From Pterois miles (lineage: Eukaryota > Chordata > Actinopteri > Perciformes > Scorpaenidae), in the NCBI GenBank assembly GCA_947000775.1, contig CAMQGK010000552.1, positions 1,348,501 to 1,412,500 of the forward strand: 64,000 nucleotides of DNA. The letters are read 5' to 3'. Under the pieces are notes generated by a model, which made no database searches, had not been told where the DNA came from, and worked only from the letters and a program-made list of their open reading frames with translations. This document shows positions 53,601 through 63,791 of the stretch, in pieces. Numbering within the stretch: the first letter of the stretch is position 1; the number at the start of each line of letters is the position of its first letter. A program made the position numbers and the translations under genes.

Positions 53601-54140
53601 ATCCTGCACCTCCTGGTTATCGTGCCACACTCCCTCGCATAATGCCCCTGCACTCCACATGTATGACACAAACTCTGGGCACTCTCAGAATGTGCCCCGG
53701 CTGAATACATAATCTACAGACTTTAACCTGCTCATCATGTATTACCCTGAAATATTCTGATCCCAAGGCTGTATCAAATCTGGCAGAATATGGTAATTTA
53801 ATTTTCATTAAACTTTACACTCACATATCTTGTTCCATCAGCGATCTGCGTTCCCGGCCACATCCTTCTCTTAATCTGCGAAGTCGGCTTCACACCCTAT
53901 CCAAGCAGTTTCTTGACAATATCCTTCAAAAATGACACCACCAATTTGTCATTGCAGAGTTCCTTCGCAAAAAACGCCGTCCAAGCGTCTTTTTTCCTTC
54001 TCATTCGACATCGTTACTTCGTATTTTCCCGGTCCTGTGTTTCTACACGCCAGTAAACCTTCGCACAGCATTCTTACGCTCCTAATTATTTCAAAAATGG
54101 GGACTTTTGCATCCCCCATTTTTTTCAAATGAAAAAATGA
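50700..54140 (-). mobile_element. Tx1-like LINE copy B, split by a solo LTR
   Basis: Minus-strand pieces: ORF1 RRM-like start (about 54130-53880), ORF1 middle (53808-53617: DTALGSEYFRVIHDEQ), ORF1 end (53407-53081), endonuclease (53053-52392: FLSLNVNGCRSK, VVCLQETRWDKQ), linker (52016-51192: WSDHSSLSVKCFKDY), and RT start (51198-50713: LDNYRPISLLNTDYK, AFDRVNHSFL, SVRQGCP). It stops in the RT at about 50700, exactly where the 5' end of copy A lies. The endonuclease is cut by the LTR at 51897-52413. There are many frame breaks. Confidence 0.75.
51897..52413. mobile_element. Solo LTR, 517 bp, with 5-bp target duplication
   Basis: It begins tgttaggg and ends ttcctaaca. Flanks gcatc (51892-51896) and gcatc (52414-52418) are identical. 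The interior shares long words with the LTR at 60313 ('acaggtggacacaatcaggg' versus 'acaggtggacataatcaggg', 'caagacgatctggca'). No internal retroelement region remains, which fits LTR-LTR recombination. Confidence 0.85.
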
Positions 54141-55383
54141 AAGTCTCTCCGTGCCTGCGACTCCTCTCTCCTCTTTCTCTCCCCTCTGTCATCGCTGCTG
54201 CCCAGATGTCCTCTCGACTCTCCCGTCTCATCGTCCTCTCTCTCTCTCTCTCCTCCTCCTCCTTGTCCTCCTCATCCTCCACTGCTCTCACTACAGTGTT
54301 CCTCTCTTCTTCCTTCTCCATCTCCCCGCACTCCTCCTCCTTCTCCTCTTCTCTGTTGTCTTCCATCTCCTCCTCCTCCTCCTCCTCCTCCACACAAACA
54401 CATCTCTCCAGTTCCTCATGACACTCCGTACACTGATCCAGTGTGCATTCTCTTGCGTAATGCCCCGATTTTTTTTTTTTACATTTAGAGCATTTAAAGT
54501 CCGGGCATTCACGGAGGATGTGTCGAGGTTGCATGCGTGATCTGCATACTTTTTCCTGATTGTTGTGTATGACTCTGAAGAATTCCACTCCCTCCAGTGT
54601 TTCAAATTTTGTGGAGTAAGGCAAAGATATTACATTTTCTGTGAATCTGACTTTCAGGTACCTGGTTCCGGCGAAAATGTCCATTTCAGCTCATTTCCTC
54701 CTTAGAACGGGAGACATCGGCTTCACTCCCCACTGCTCTGACTTGTTCATTATCTGATTGTCAGATATGTAAACGGGCAAATGCAGAAAGGAGACTACCC
54801 TCTGGTCTCTCGCCACCTCCGCTGCCATTATTGTGGAGTTTTTCAATCTGAATCCATCTAGTAGTCTTTCCTTTCCACGAGGATGGCTCATCGTAATCTC
54901 CCATTTCTTTTCGCCTTTCTGTCTACAACCAGTCACTCTGCCACATGTATTGTCCACTGCTTTAAGCAGTTCCATCACTATTTCCACTATTTCATCCTTA
55001 CCCACAATTTCCACATTCACCACCAGACTCTTACTTTGCTCTGCATCTCTGCTCGCTTCCTCCCTCTTGCTCCTCTCCCATTCCTCCTCCCCCTTCGTCT
55101 CTCCTGCTGAGCGTCTGCCATCCAGCTCCATTCCTCCTCTACTCTCCATCATTTTTCCTCCTTTGTCCTTCTCCATTCCTCTTATTTTCCCCTCCACCTC
55201 TTTCACCCTCTCTGCAACCTTCACCGCTTGTTGCGCGTTCTTCTTTACATCAGACTTTTCCTTTCCACTTCCCGCTCCGTTTTCAACTCTTGTGTGTTGA
55301 GGGTAGTATGGCCATAAGCAAGTGCTGCTCCTACAAATGTTGGCAAGGTGTGACGACACCTCCTCCCTGGCACTACCTGGCAC
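54141..55383 (-). mobile_element. Tx1-like LINE copy D: ORF1 only, fused to copy B
   Basis: Minus-strand frames 55383-54691 and 54684-54091 encode a basic/acidic N-terminus, an RRM-like part (RGKERLLDGFRLKNSTI, VVSFLHLPVYISDNQ), then FRVIHNNQEKVC and a zinc-knuckle block (CSKCKKKKSGHYAREC) with one extra residue spacing. A Glu-rich stretch follows. The second frame then runs directly into the ORF1 start of copy B (ETFIFSFEKNG). No endonuclease or RT of this copy follows. Confidence 0.7.
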
Positions 55384-55457
55384 TACCTGGCACTAGGTCT
55401 CCTTTTCCTTGTTGCAGCTGCTTCTCCTCTCTGTGTTGCAGGAAGGAAGGTTGTTAG

Positions 55458-55760
55458 TGTGATGAGCCCCACCTGGGCCCAGTGAGCTCTCCCCTTTTAA
55501 ATAGCTGCCTCAGCCTGCAGCCTCCCTCTCTTACTGGAAGACTCCGTACTCTCAGCAGCATGACACAGACATGTAGTTTTGCTTTGTTCTGTTCTTCCCA
55601 TCACGCACATTCACACACACCTATACATGCTCTACACAACTGATTTACTGATTTACACGTGTTGAATTGATTTTGTTTTGATTTGTAAAATGAATTCTTT
55701 TTCTGCCGCTACCTTGCCTTTGTCTCCCTCGTTGTTGCACCTTTGAGCCAGGCTGTGACA
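55458..55760 (+). mobile_element. LTR 1 (about 303 bp) with following degenerate primer-binding site
   Basis: It starts TGTGATGAGC and ends gctgtgaca. It contains a TATA-like 'tttaaata' at about 55497 and is followed after 'aa' by 'taggggctcgtcgg', a mutated tRNA-Pro-type primer-binding site. It has the same layout as LTR 2, but the bodies differ, so they are related subfamilies rather than a pair. The internal region ends after about 195 bp. Confidence 0.55.
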
Positions 55761-55956
55761 AATAGGGGCTCGTCGGTTTTTATGGTTTGACTGGAGTGTA
55801 GTTTGTGCAGTGCAGGTGAGTCTGTTAGCGGTAGCTTACTTGTAGAACAGGTAATCAGTGGTTTTGGTGTTGCTGTGTTGATACTCAGTTGAAGCTGACT
55901 GTCCATGAATCCACAGCGCTGATCATTTTCCGTGTTATTCCGTCCTTGCTTGTCTT

Positions 55957-56372
55957 TGTGATGACCCTTTCTCTCTTTTCCTGTTTGACTGCTGTGCTGC
56001 TGCCTTTACAGGTCTAGGGCGTGGCTGACTAGTGTGGCTGGGCGGGTCGTCTTTTTGGTTCTGCCCATTGGGGCGGGGCTGTAGTGAAGGCTTAAAAGGC
56101 CTGCCTTCTGTTGGTATCTCTCTCTCAGCTGGGCCTGCTGCAGCCACTTCATCCTCCTGCCTTGGTTTGGTTTGATGCACCATCCAACACATTACACACG
56201 CATTACACCATATTTTCACACATGCACACCCTAACATGACTGATGTCTCACATACTCACACATCCCATCATTTGTGTTTAGTTTGCTTAATTTGAGTTAA
56301 ATAAATTAATGTAAAACTCGTATCTGTGTGTGGCCTCCCGTCTTGTTGCCAGCCTTGAGCCAGTTGGTAACA
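55957..56372 (+). mobile_element. LTR 2 (about 416 bp) of the gag-bearing element
   Basis: It starts tgtgatgacc and ends ttggtaaca. It contains 'cttaaaagg' (TATA-like) and 'aaataaatt' near the 3' side. It is followed by 'aa' and the primer-binding site tgggggctcgtccggg, complementary to the 3' end of tRNA-Pro. The gag at 57014 lies about 640 bp downstream. No 3' LTR is seen in the window. Confidence 0.65.
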
Positions 56373-56374
56373 AA

Positions 56375-56446
56375 TGGGGGCTCGTCCGGGAATTGAACCC
56401 GGGACCTCTCGCACCTGAAGCGAGAATCATACTCCTAGACCAACAA
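56375..56446 (-). other. Near-complete tRNA-Pro sequence captured at the LTR primer-binding site
   Basis: The reverse complement reads as tRNA-Pro from about position 8 to the 3' acceptor strand: 'ttggtctaggagtatgat' (D arm), 'ctcgcttcaggtgcgag' (anticodon arm), 'cccgggttcaattcccgg' (T arm). The loop gives anticodon CAG where proline has CGG, AGG or TGG. The 5' acceptor strand does not pair, so it is not a working tRNA gene. A direct repeat of 'aacaaatggggctcgt' flanks it (56369 and 56442), which suggests insertion during reverse transcription. Confidence 0.8.
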
Positions 56447-57013
56447 ATGGGGCTCGTATTTTCTGTAAGGGAGTGTTTCACACAGATTGTGGCTGCTTCT
56501 GACATTTTGACTCTGGTATGTTAAGATATACTTGGTTTATGCTGCTTGATTATTTCAATTTAATAGTCTAGCAATGTGTTAATTCATTGCTTGGGCCTAG
56601 TGTGGCTCCGTTTTCCTATTCTGACTTTAAGGCTGTTAATTCATTTGGAACCCATATTCCTGTTAGGCATAAGCAATGTGGGCACCAGTTGTCCTCATTG
56701 ACCCTTTTTTTGTTTTAGTTTGTTGTTTTTGTGCAGTAAGTGGTTAGAGCTCATGCTCGGGGGCACTTCCATGATTGTCTAGGTGGTTTTCAGCATGCTG
56801 AAAATTAACCGGGTTACTGGGCTCTGTGCTTAATTCATCCTGCTACGAACCTGCATGAAGATCAGGGTTGAGAGAGCTAGCTAGTATTGGTTAGGCAGTT
56901 AGCTAGGGGAATGGGGTTCCATATTTAATACAGAATGTCAGCTTGTCAGGTAGTGGTTGAACACTTTGACTTAGCTGTGTTTTTTTGCTTATCTATGATG
57001 TGTTCTTTGCAAA

Positions 57014-57990
57014 ATGGCTTCAATTGAAGATTTTGTTCAGTCTCCAAGTCAAGGGGTGTTAGACTCTTACAAAAAAGAGCAGCTCTTAAAAGTAGCTGAG
57101 CATTACAATGTTGAACTACCAAAGAAATTAAATAAAGATGATTTGTTGGCCACATTAAAGGCCCAGTTGGTGGAGAAAAAAGTGTTGTTTGTTCAGGTGG
57201 AAACTGAAAGCACACCTGTAGAAATGATTAGTGATTCTGATGAAGCTCTTCCCGGGTCAGGTGGAACTGGTAAAGCGTCTAAAGTAGCTTCTTTATTGAC
57301 AAGACTTGGAACAAGGTTGACATTTGAGCAACAAAAACAGCTGTTACTGCTGCAATTGCAACAGGAGCAAAAGAGTGCTTTTGAGCGAGAAAAGTTAAAA
57401 CAAGACAGACGTTTTAGAGAAGCTGAATTAGCCCATATACAAGCACGACAGCAGTTAGAATTAGGGCATTATAAGTTGGAGCTTATAAGTGAAGGAAAGC
57501 TTCAGACTGAACCACAAAGGGCTGAGGGGTCAAAATTGGTTGTTCCATCCTCTCCATCCTTTGTTACTGTAAATTTGCGATTGATTCCCAAGTTTAATGA
57601 AAGAGACCCAGACATTTTCTTTGTATTATTTGAACGGTTGGCAGATGCACAAAATTGGTCAGATGCTGAACGCACCTTACTCCTTCAGTGTGTGTTCACA
57701 TGCAAGGCCCAGGAGGCTTTCTCAGCCTTGAGTGTTGCAGATAGTGGTAACTACCAGTCAGTTAGAGCTGCGGTACTCAAAGCGTATGAACTGGTACCTG
57801 AAGCATATAGGCAGCGGTTCCGATCGCTCCGTAAGGAGAAACAGTCACACAGTGAGTTTTGCTCGTGTTTTGACCACACATTTTAACCGCTGGTGTGCTG
57901 CTTCTCAGGTAAAAACACTGGATGATCTACAGGAACTTATCTTCAAATTTATTCTCCTTCACGAGGTCACTGCGAGACACATGCAAGGGA
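57014..57990 (+). pseudogene. LTR-retroelement gag, frameshifted
   Basis: A 290-codon frame (57014-57886) starts MASIEDFVQSP. A SAP-like segment lies at about 12-55 (KKEQLLKVAEHYNVELPKK), a coiled coil rich in Gln/Glu/Leu at about 103-160, and a capsid/SCAN-like region from about 190 (LIPKFNERDPDIFF). In the T-run near 57856-57860 the frame is lost. The rest of the SCAN-like domain continues in another frame (FNRWCAASQVKTLDD). Homology ends near 58015 at an inversion. It belongs to the element led by LTR 2 and is non-functional. Confidence 0.75.
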
Positions 57991-58029
57991 AAAGCAGGAA
58001 CAGGAAATACAGACACACTTTTTTAAAAT

Positions 58030-58830
58030 GCAGTATCAAGACCAGAACGTTCACTAGCACGGTTCATAGCACGAGTCACTGCACAGGTGGAAAGTACCAC
58101 AGCAAAGTCTTTAGGAGACTCAGTACCTTCTACCGGTTTCTCTATAGGGGCAGATGCAGCAGGCCAGACACAATCACCGGCCAGGTCATTACCTAGGATG
58201 ACCTGTATGCCACCCATAGGCAAGGAAGGACGCACTCCCATGGCCACATCCCCTTGAACCAGATCTGAGAACAGTGTCAATATATGCTGTGGAGCAGAAA
58301 ACACTGTTAAACCCATTCCTCGGACATCAACACTAGAACCAGTGTCTGTCTCTGGAGAGAAAGGTAACAGAGTCCACAATAAAAGAGTCAAGTGCCCCTG
58401 AATCTCTTAATATGTTTACAGGTATCTTTGTCTCACTTCCAATAAGTGATGCATAACCATCAGATACAAATGCAGCATAACCAGGATCAATCTCCTCACT
58501 AGTTGAGGAAGTTGCCTGCTCTGGTTCCACAGCCGGATCCATGTTTAAAGACTCCACTGAAGTGGGTTTTGTGTGAGCCTGAACAGCAGCAATGCAGCGG
58601 GCTCTTTCCTCTGCACAAAAAGATGCTGCGGCTCCACATGGTTTTGCTGCTACATAACCAGATATCAGTTTTTTTATTCAACATAGGACACAAATTTCTC
58701 CAGTGACCCTTGCCAAAGCAGTGGTTACAGATCCGACTGGGGTCTAACTTTCCCCGTGATACACGGTCTGCTCTCTGTCCCTTCTGACAACCACACATTA
58801 CAAAAACCTCTAGCAATTTATAAAACACAC
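58030..58830 (-). pseudogene. Inverted nucleocapsid zinc knuckle and protease segment of the same kind of retroelement
   Basis: On the minus strand a CCHC knuckle (CNHCFGKGHWRNLC, in frame 58828-58499) is followed by an aspartic-protease-like start (LRDSGALDSFIVD, in frame 58557-58333), then a frame to 58023. These are the parts expected after gag, but they lie opposite in orientation to the gag at 57014. Frame breaks separate them. The active-site motif reads DSG rather than DTG, which some retroelements also use. Confidence 0.7.
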
Positions 58831-60312
58831 CTACTTGTGAAAAAGAACGAAAATGAACACAAAAAAATATTCAGAATAAACTTTTCACGACATGCACTGC
58901 CGCGCTTGCTCAGTTATGTCTACCCCTCTGGTCTACCTCAATGCGTGATGCATTTTTTTTTTCTATTATCAAAAATATCAAAATTTTTCATTTTACAATT
59001 TACATCAAATACTTCTTAAAATATAAAACAAACAATACACATTTAAAATGAAACACAAATTTCAGATATATTAGTCAACAATTCCCATCCCACTATTACT
59101 TTCAAAAACATAAAGACCATATCTCATTTTCCATATTCACTAATCTTGTTTTTCTTATAAATATCTCTTCAAACTGTTCTTGGTTAACAAAATATAGTAA
59201 ACGTAAATGGACACTACACATTGTTTGAAATAACGTCCATACATTCATCCTTTTCCCTTCATATAGGGCATAGTTTTGTCTATTAAAAATCGCTTGTCTT
59301 GTGATTGCTAGTAATATGTTTATCACATTCCAGTTCTCCACTTTTTTGTTTATCAATCCAAATAGAAAAGTCCAGTTCCATGTCCATGTTGTTGTCCATA
59401 TTACAATGTAAACACAAGATGTTTTTAATTCTCTCTTTAAAAGAGATGATTTGTCCACAGTTTAGAAATAAGTGTTCCAAATCATCTTTTTCCTTGCAAA
59501 CTTGACATGTTCTAGTTTACACTTCCCTGTGTATTTGATGCAAAATGATGCTGGTAAAAATTCTCCTATGTCTGATTTTAAAATCCAAGTTAAACATAAA
59601 ATTCGTTGTGTTTGGGATATCTGGATTTAACCAAATCTTGTCAATTTTGTGCTTGGGGAAAAATAATTTGCCATTTTTTTCCCGAGATTGGGGTCTTCGT
59701 TTTTTGCTTTATCAGTGCTGTATAGATTTTTGTTTTCACTTCATTAATTTGAATTTGAGTATTTTACCGCATCATTCATTATCTCCATTTTGTCTTCTTT
59801 CAGCATTTTCTTCCAATCAGGCGGGCACCCCATTTTAATCTTTTCAATTATCTCTATAATGTTCTTTTTCCTATAGGTCACACCTTTACTTTTTAAATTG
59901 GCCAGCACTAGCTGACTATCAAACTCTCCTTTTCTATTGATAATGTTTTAATCATGATTATGTTAGCCCTCTCCAGTGTGCTACACATCAGAGGTTTACC
60001 TCTGTGAACTAAGAAAGGACTGGAGAGAAAAGGCAACTGTAATACATGCCCTCGCCTCTTACAATCAGGTATTGTCCATATTACTACTTTGCTCCAAGCA
60101 TTAAGCACCTCATGGAAAAAGATCGGGATATTTTTATACGTCTTCAGTGTCAATTTCTGTAGAAAAACACTGCTTTGATCAAGGTCTAGAGATCTTAAGT
60201 GTTGTTTGAAAAATCCCTTCCACATAAAGTCCAAGTCTTGATTACAAAACTTACTAACTACTTTCAATCTCAAAGCTTCTTTTTTCGTCAATATATCTAC
60301 CAAAGCTAATCC

Positions 60313-61185
60313 TGTTGCGCTCCGTGGACACAGGCAGCAGAGGACTCAGACGCAAACACGAGGAAACAGGTTTATGGCGATAATCGGTGTCTTTAATACA
60401 AGCAATGGTCGGTACACAGTAAGGCAAGCAGAAGGGCAAGCACATCGAAAAAGGGCTAAGTCAAAAACTAGAGCAGAGGGTCAAAAAGCACGGGTAATCT
60501 ATCAAAACTCACAAGAAGGACGCTGGAACACTTGACGCAGAGGAACAAGACGATCTGGCACAGAAGGGCTGGGGAGCACACATTAAATACTAGTGAGGGA
60601 GTGAATAACTATTCACAGGTGGACATAATCAGGGCGGGGGGAAGCACGATAGGACGCCGGTGAATGGAGTGGAAAGTAGGTCAGGAGGAGGTGCTCTAAC
60701 GTGAAGGCAGGAAGCATGCAGGGCAGGAAGTGAGGTGATCTGAAACGAGAACTACAAAATAAAACAGGAAGTGTCAAACTTCCTGGGGGCGGCAGTAGCT
60801 CAGTCTGTAGGGAGTTGGCTTGGGAACCGGAGGGTCACCGGTTCAAGTCCCGACATGGATCAAGAACTGAGTGTGAACTGGTAGCTGGAGAGGTGCCAGT
60901 TTACCTCTTGGGCACTGCCGAGGTGCCCCTGAGCAAGGCACCAAACCACCAACTGCTCGGGGCGCTTTTCAGGAGCAGCCCCATCACTCTGACATCTCTC
61001 CATTGTTGCATGTTTGTGCATGTGTGTGTTCGGGTCTGCATGTACCGTGTATAAGTTAACAACAGAGTGTAAAAATTGAATTTCCCCTTGTGGGACTAAT
61101 AAAGGACTATCTTCTCTATCTTAAACTAAAATCATGCACATGAAACATAGACACAAACACAGACTAAGACCTCACATTCCTGACA
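60313..61185. mobile_element. Solo LTR, second copy, interrupted by a SINE
   Basis: It starts tgttgcgctc and ends ttcctgaca. Flanks aatcc (60308-60312) and aattc (61186-61190) match at 4 of 5. Sequence on both sides of the SINE aligns in order with the LTR at 51897, giving about 535 bp of LTR. It splits LINE copy C. Confidence 0.8.
60785..61123 (+). mobile_element. tRNA-derived SINE, subfamily 2, nested in the LTR
   Basis: The head has box B 'ggttcaagtcc' (about 60840) with the shared body and 3' motif 'gtgggactaataaagg'. It is the innermost layer of a three-level nest: SINE in LTR in LINE. Confidence 0.88.
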
Positions 61186-61455
61186 AATTCACCCTGTTTT
61201 ACACCACTAATTATTGTCCTATGTGCTATAATATTATTTTACTCTTCCATATAAAATTATTTATTGTTTCATTAATTTCATTCAATATTTCGTTTGATAA
61301 AGACACAGTATTCAATGCATGGTTTAATTTAGATATAACTTGGGCATTAACTACAGCCACCCTCAATCTCAACAAGAGTCCTCTTGTCCTCCAAACATTT
61401 AATTGACTTTTCATTTTGTCAATCAATTCTCTCCACGTATTGTCATCCACTTTCC

Positions 61456-61458
<3 letters not shown>

Positions 61459-61546
<88 letters not shown>

Positions 61547-61619
61547 ATATATATATATATATATACTATATAGTATATATATATATATATATATATAGTA
61601 TATATATATATATAGTATT
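61459..61619. repeat. (TA)n tract with short interruptions, about 160 bp
   Basis: Alternating TA with breaks such as 'tacaatat' and 'actatatagtat'. It lies within LINE copy C. Confidence 0.95.
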
Positions 61620-62059
61620 TTTCTTTGCTCTTCCATCTCTTTAAATTCCCAGTTTTGCCCACTTTTCTGCGCTTTCCCCAAATACATAATCTCTGATTTA
61701 CTTTCATTTACTTTTGCCCCTGAAGCTTTTTCGTATACATTTGTTTTCCATTACTCTTTTCTATATCTTTTTCTGATATTACAATAATGTTTATATCATC
61801 TGCATACTGAATTTGTCTTTTCCCTTCAATTTCAAGTCCTTCAATTCTCTTGTCTTTATTTATTAGCAAAGCCAAAGGTTCAGCCACTAAGCTATACAAG
61901 AGAGCAGACAGAGGACATCCCTGTCTAATAGATCTTTAAATCTGAAAATTTTCTGTTATATATCCGTTACATTTAACCCTACTGTTTGCAGTCTTGCATC
62001 GTTTTTTAATCCAATTTACAAATCTTACATATCTTTGTTTTCTCTGACTCAAAAATTGA

Positions 62060-62500
62060 CATATTTAAATATTTTGTCTCCACCAAACAACACAGAGTAT
62101 CATTTCAAATCAAACTAGACATTTTCAGCAATGCACTGAAAAATTTGGCTGTTTGCAGCATAAAAAAAAACAAGTGAACAACTATCACACGTTGGCTGGG
62201 GCCAGAAAGCATGTTAATGTGATACAAAAAACAAACAATGATAAGGATGCAGGGTTGGGATGCTGAGTCCAGCAGCAGCTGGGTCCTGTCGTTGGAAAAT
62301 AAAACATCAAATAAACACTATGAACATCAAATAAACACAATGAATGTCATAAACAATGTTTCAAGGTGAGAGAGACAGAGGGCACCACCAGTGCAAAATG
62401 GGTAAAAAAAAAATTGTTGTCGTGCTATATGGAAAATGCAAAAACTAGCCAACAGCCCACATATAAAAAGCATTAAAAAATATTTTAGTGAATGTAAAAT
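62060..62500. other. No gene recognised
   Basis: AT-rich sequence with no supported exon. If the minus-strand gene at 62517 is real, this would be its intron. Confidence 0.4.
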
Positions 62501-62516
62501 AGTCAATTTTTACTGA

Positions 62517-63427
62517 CCTCATTTTGATAGAAAAGGTGACCAGGATTTTCCTTGAAGAATTTCGAGATGCCAGAGATCAGCTGCACTGGATCGTCACCTG
62601 GTTGTAACATTATTCCTTTGGTGTCCAGGAAATCTTTGATGCTCTTTCCTTTTCTTGACTTGAATTCGTCTGCCATCTTTGTGTGAACCGGAAAGCCAAG
62701 GAGGGTACAAGTGTGATCAAACAGGTGAACAGCTTCAAAAAGGAAGGGCCACTCTTCTAGCACTGTGTTTACAGTGCTTCCTTTGTTGATAGTTGCACGT
62801 TGAATGCAGTACGTTTCAGCCATCAATTTTCAAATGCGTGACTCCTGAAGATGATTGGTGTTGAAGGCACTTTTCAGTTCATCTTGTTTAGATTCTAGTT
62901 CTGCTTCACCCTCAACAGGAGGCTGCCACTCAACACATCCATGACAATCTGAATGTGTGGACTTTTTCCTTGTTGTATCTTCCTCTTCTGCTGGCCTCTT
63001 TGCTGAGCTGATGGTTAATGGCCTCCGAACATTTTCAATTCTGTTTTCTAGCTGTATAAGGAGAGCATCATATCCTGTTCCAATGACTTTAGTTCCATTG
63101 AGCTCTCTGTCTTGGAAAGAGCAGGGATATTGCTCTACAATCTGCTTGGCAATCTCCCGCAGCTTTGCTCTTCCAGGCCGTACATGCTCTTTACTGAGCA
63201 AATAATGGATAACTACGCGAATCAGCTCTCTTCTTTCTTTTGGCTTTGGTCTTTTCTTTTCATTCAAGGCAAGCATGAGGTTTGGGGGCATTTTGTGCCA
63301 CGGTACAGCATATGCCTCACGGGACGGGGAATACTCCATGGGACCAGGTGTCGGAGATTGTGTTTTGGGTAGATTGATGTTCTGTGGCAGAGGTGTCGGA
63401 GCAGGGCCATGCACACCTTGTGACTCT
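62517..63427 (-). pseudogene. Internal exon of an unrecognised fish protein family, one in-frame stop
   Basis: On the minus strand the exon would start after the acceptor 'gtcatccacag' (about 63428) and end at the donor NE|gtcagt (about 62517). It stays open for about 300 codons except for one TGA at 62830-62832. Before the stop: MPPNLMLALNEKKRPKPKER, HYLLSKEHVRPGRAKLREIA, VIGTGYDALLIQLENRIENV. After it: MAETYCIQRATINKGSTVNT, VLEEWPFLFEAVHLFDHTCT. The layout recalls SAMD3-like proteins of fish, but I am not sure. The TGA could come from CGA by a single CpG transition. It may be a recent pseudogene or an allele. Confidence 0.5.
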
Positions 63428-63510
63428 GTGGATGACATACACAACCAAAGTTTAACAACATAACCAATCTTACTTTTAAAAGGCATAATCCAGTTTTTAA
63501 GGGGGGTTGT

Positions 63511-63780
63511 ATGGTACCTCTACATAGTCAGTGTATTACCTACAATAGATGGCGGTTGATGGCTTCCAGTTTGGAGAAGCAGCAGGAGTACCTGTGTAGG
63601 AAACTAAGCAACGTACTGCTGTGGACAGGGTCAGCAGCAAAACAAATTATAGCCACCATAACACATCAATATCAATTTAATTGTGCACTATATTTAGAGT
63701 ATTTTCCCTGTATTACCCTGTCATCAGACAGCCCTTTCAGACAGGATACCAGCATCATATAAGTTGAATATTGCTTTCTC
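63511..63780. repeat. Probable interspersed repeat, family unassigned
   Basis: 'caatagatggcggttgatgg' and 'aagcaacgtactgctgtgga' look like common fish repeat sequence. No coding frame is supported. Confidence 0.35.
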
Positions 63781-63791
63781 CAAAACAACCA

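Larger units (their letters stand above)
58950..62050 (-). mobile_element. LINE copy C (Tx1/L1-like), 3' half, split by LTR and SINE
   Basis: Minus-strand pieces: RT block (about 62050-61708: QGCP-like, then AEPLALLINKD and QIQYADDINIIV), thumb (61687-61226: VISKLNHALNTVSLSNEI, INNFIWKSK), C-terminal region (60303-59908: LKTYKNIPIFFHEVLNAWSK) and the last part (about 59480-59102: EHLFLNCGQIISFKERI). A T-run at 58951-58960 may be its poly(A) tail. The 5' part is missing. A (TA)n tract interrupts the thumb region, and the LTR at 60313-61185 splits the element. Confidence 0.75.

Noticed and set aside
54107..55300. Ser-rich plus-strand open frames (up to 155 codons)
   Set aside because: They are the antisense of the Glu/Lys-rich LINE ORF1 on the minus strand.
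56375..56446. A functional tRNA gene
   Set aside because: The 5' acceptor strand is replaced, so the acceptor stem cannot pair, and it lies exactly on an LTR primer-binding site.
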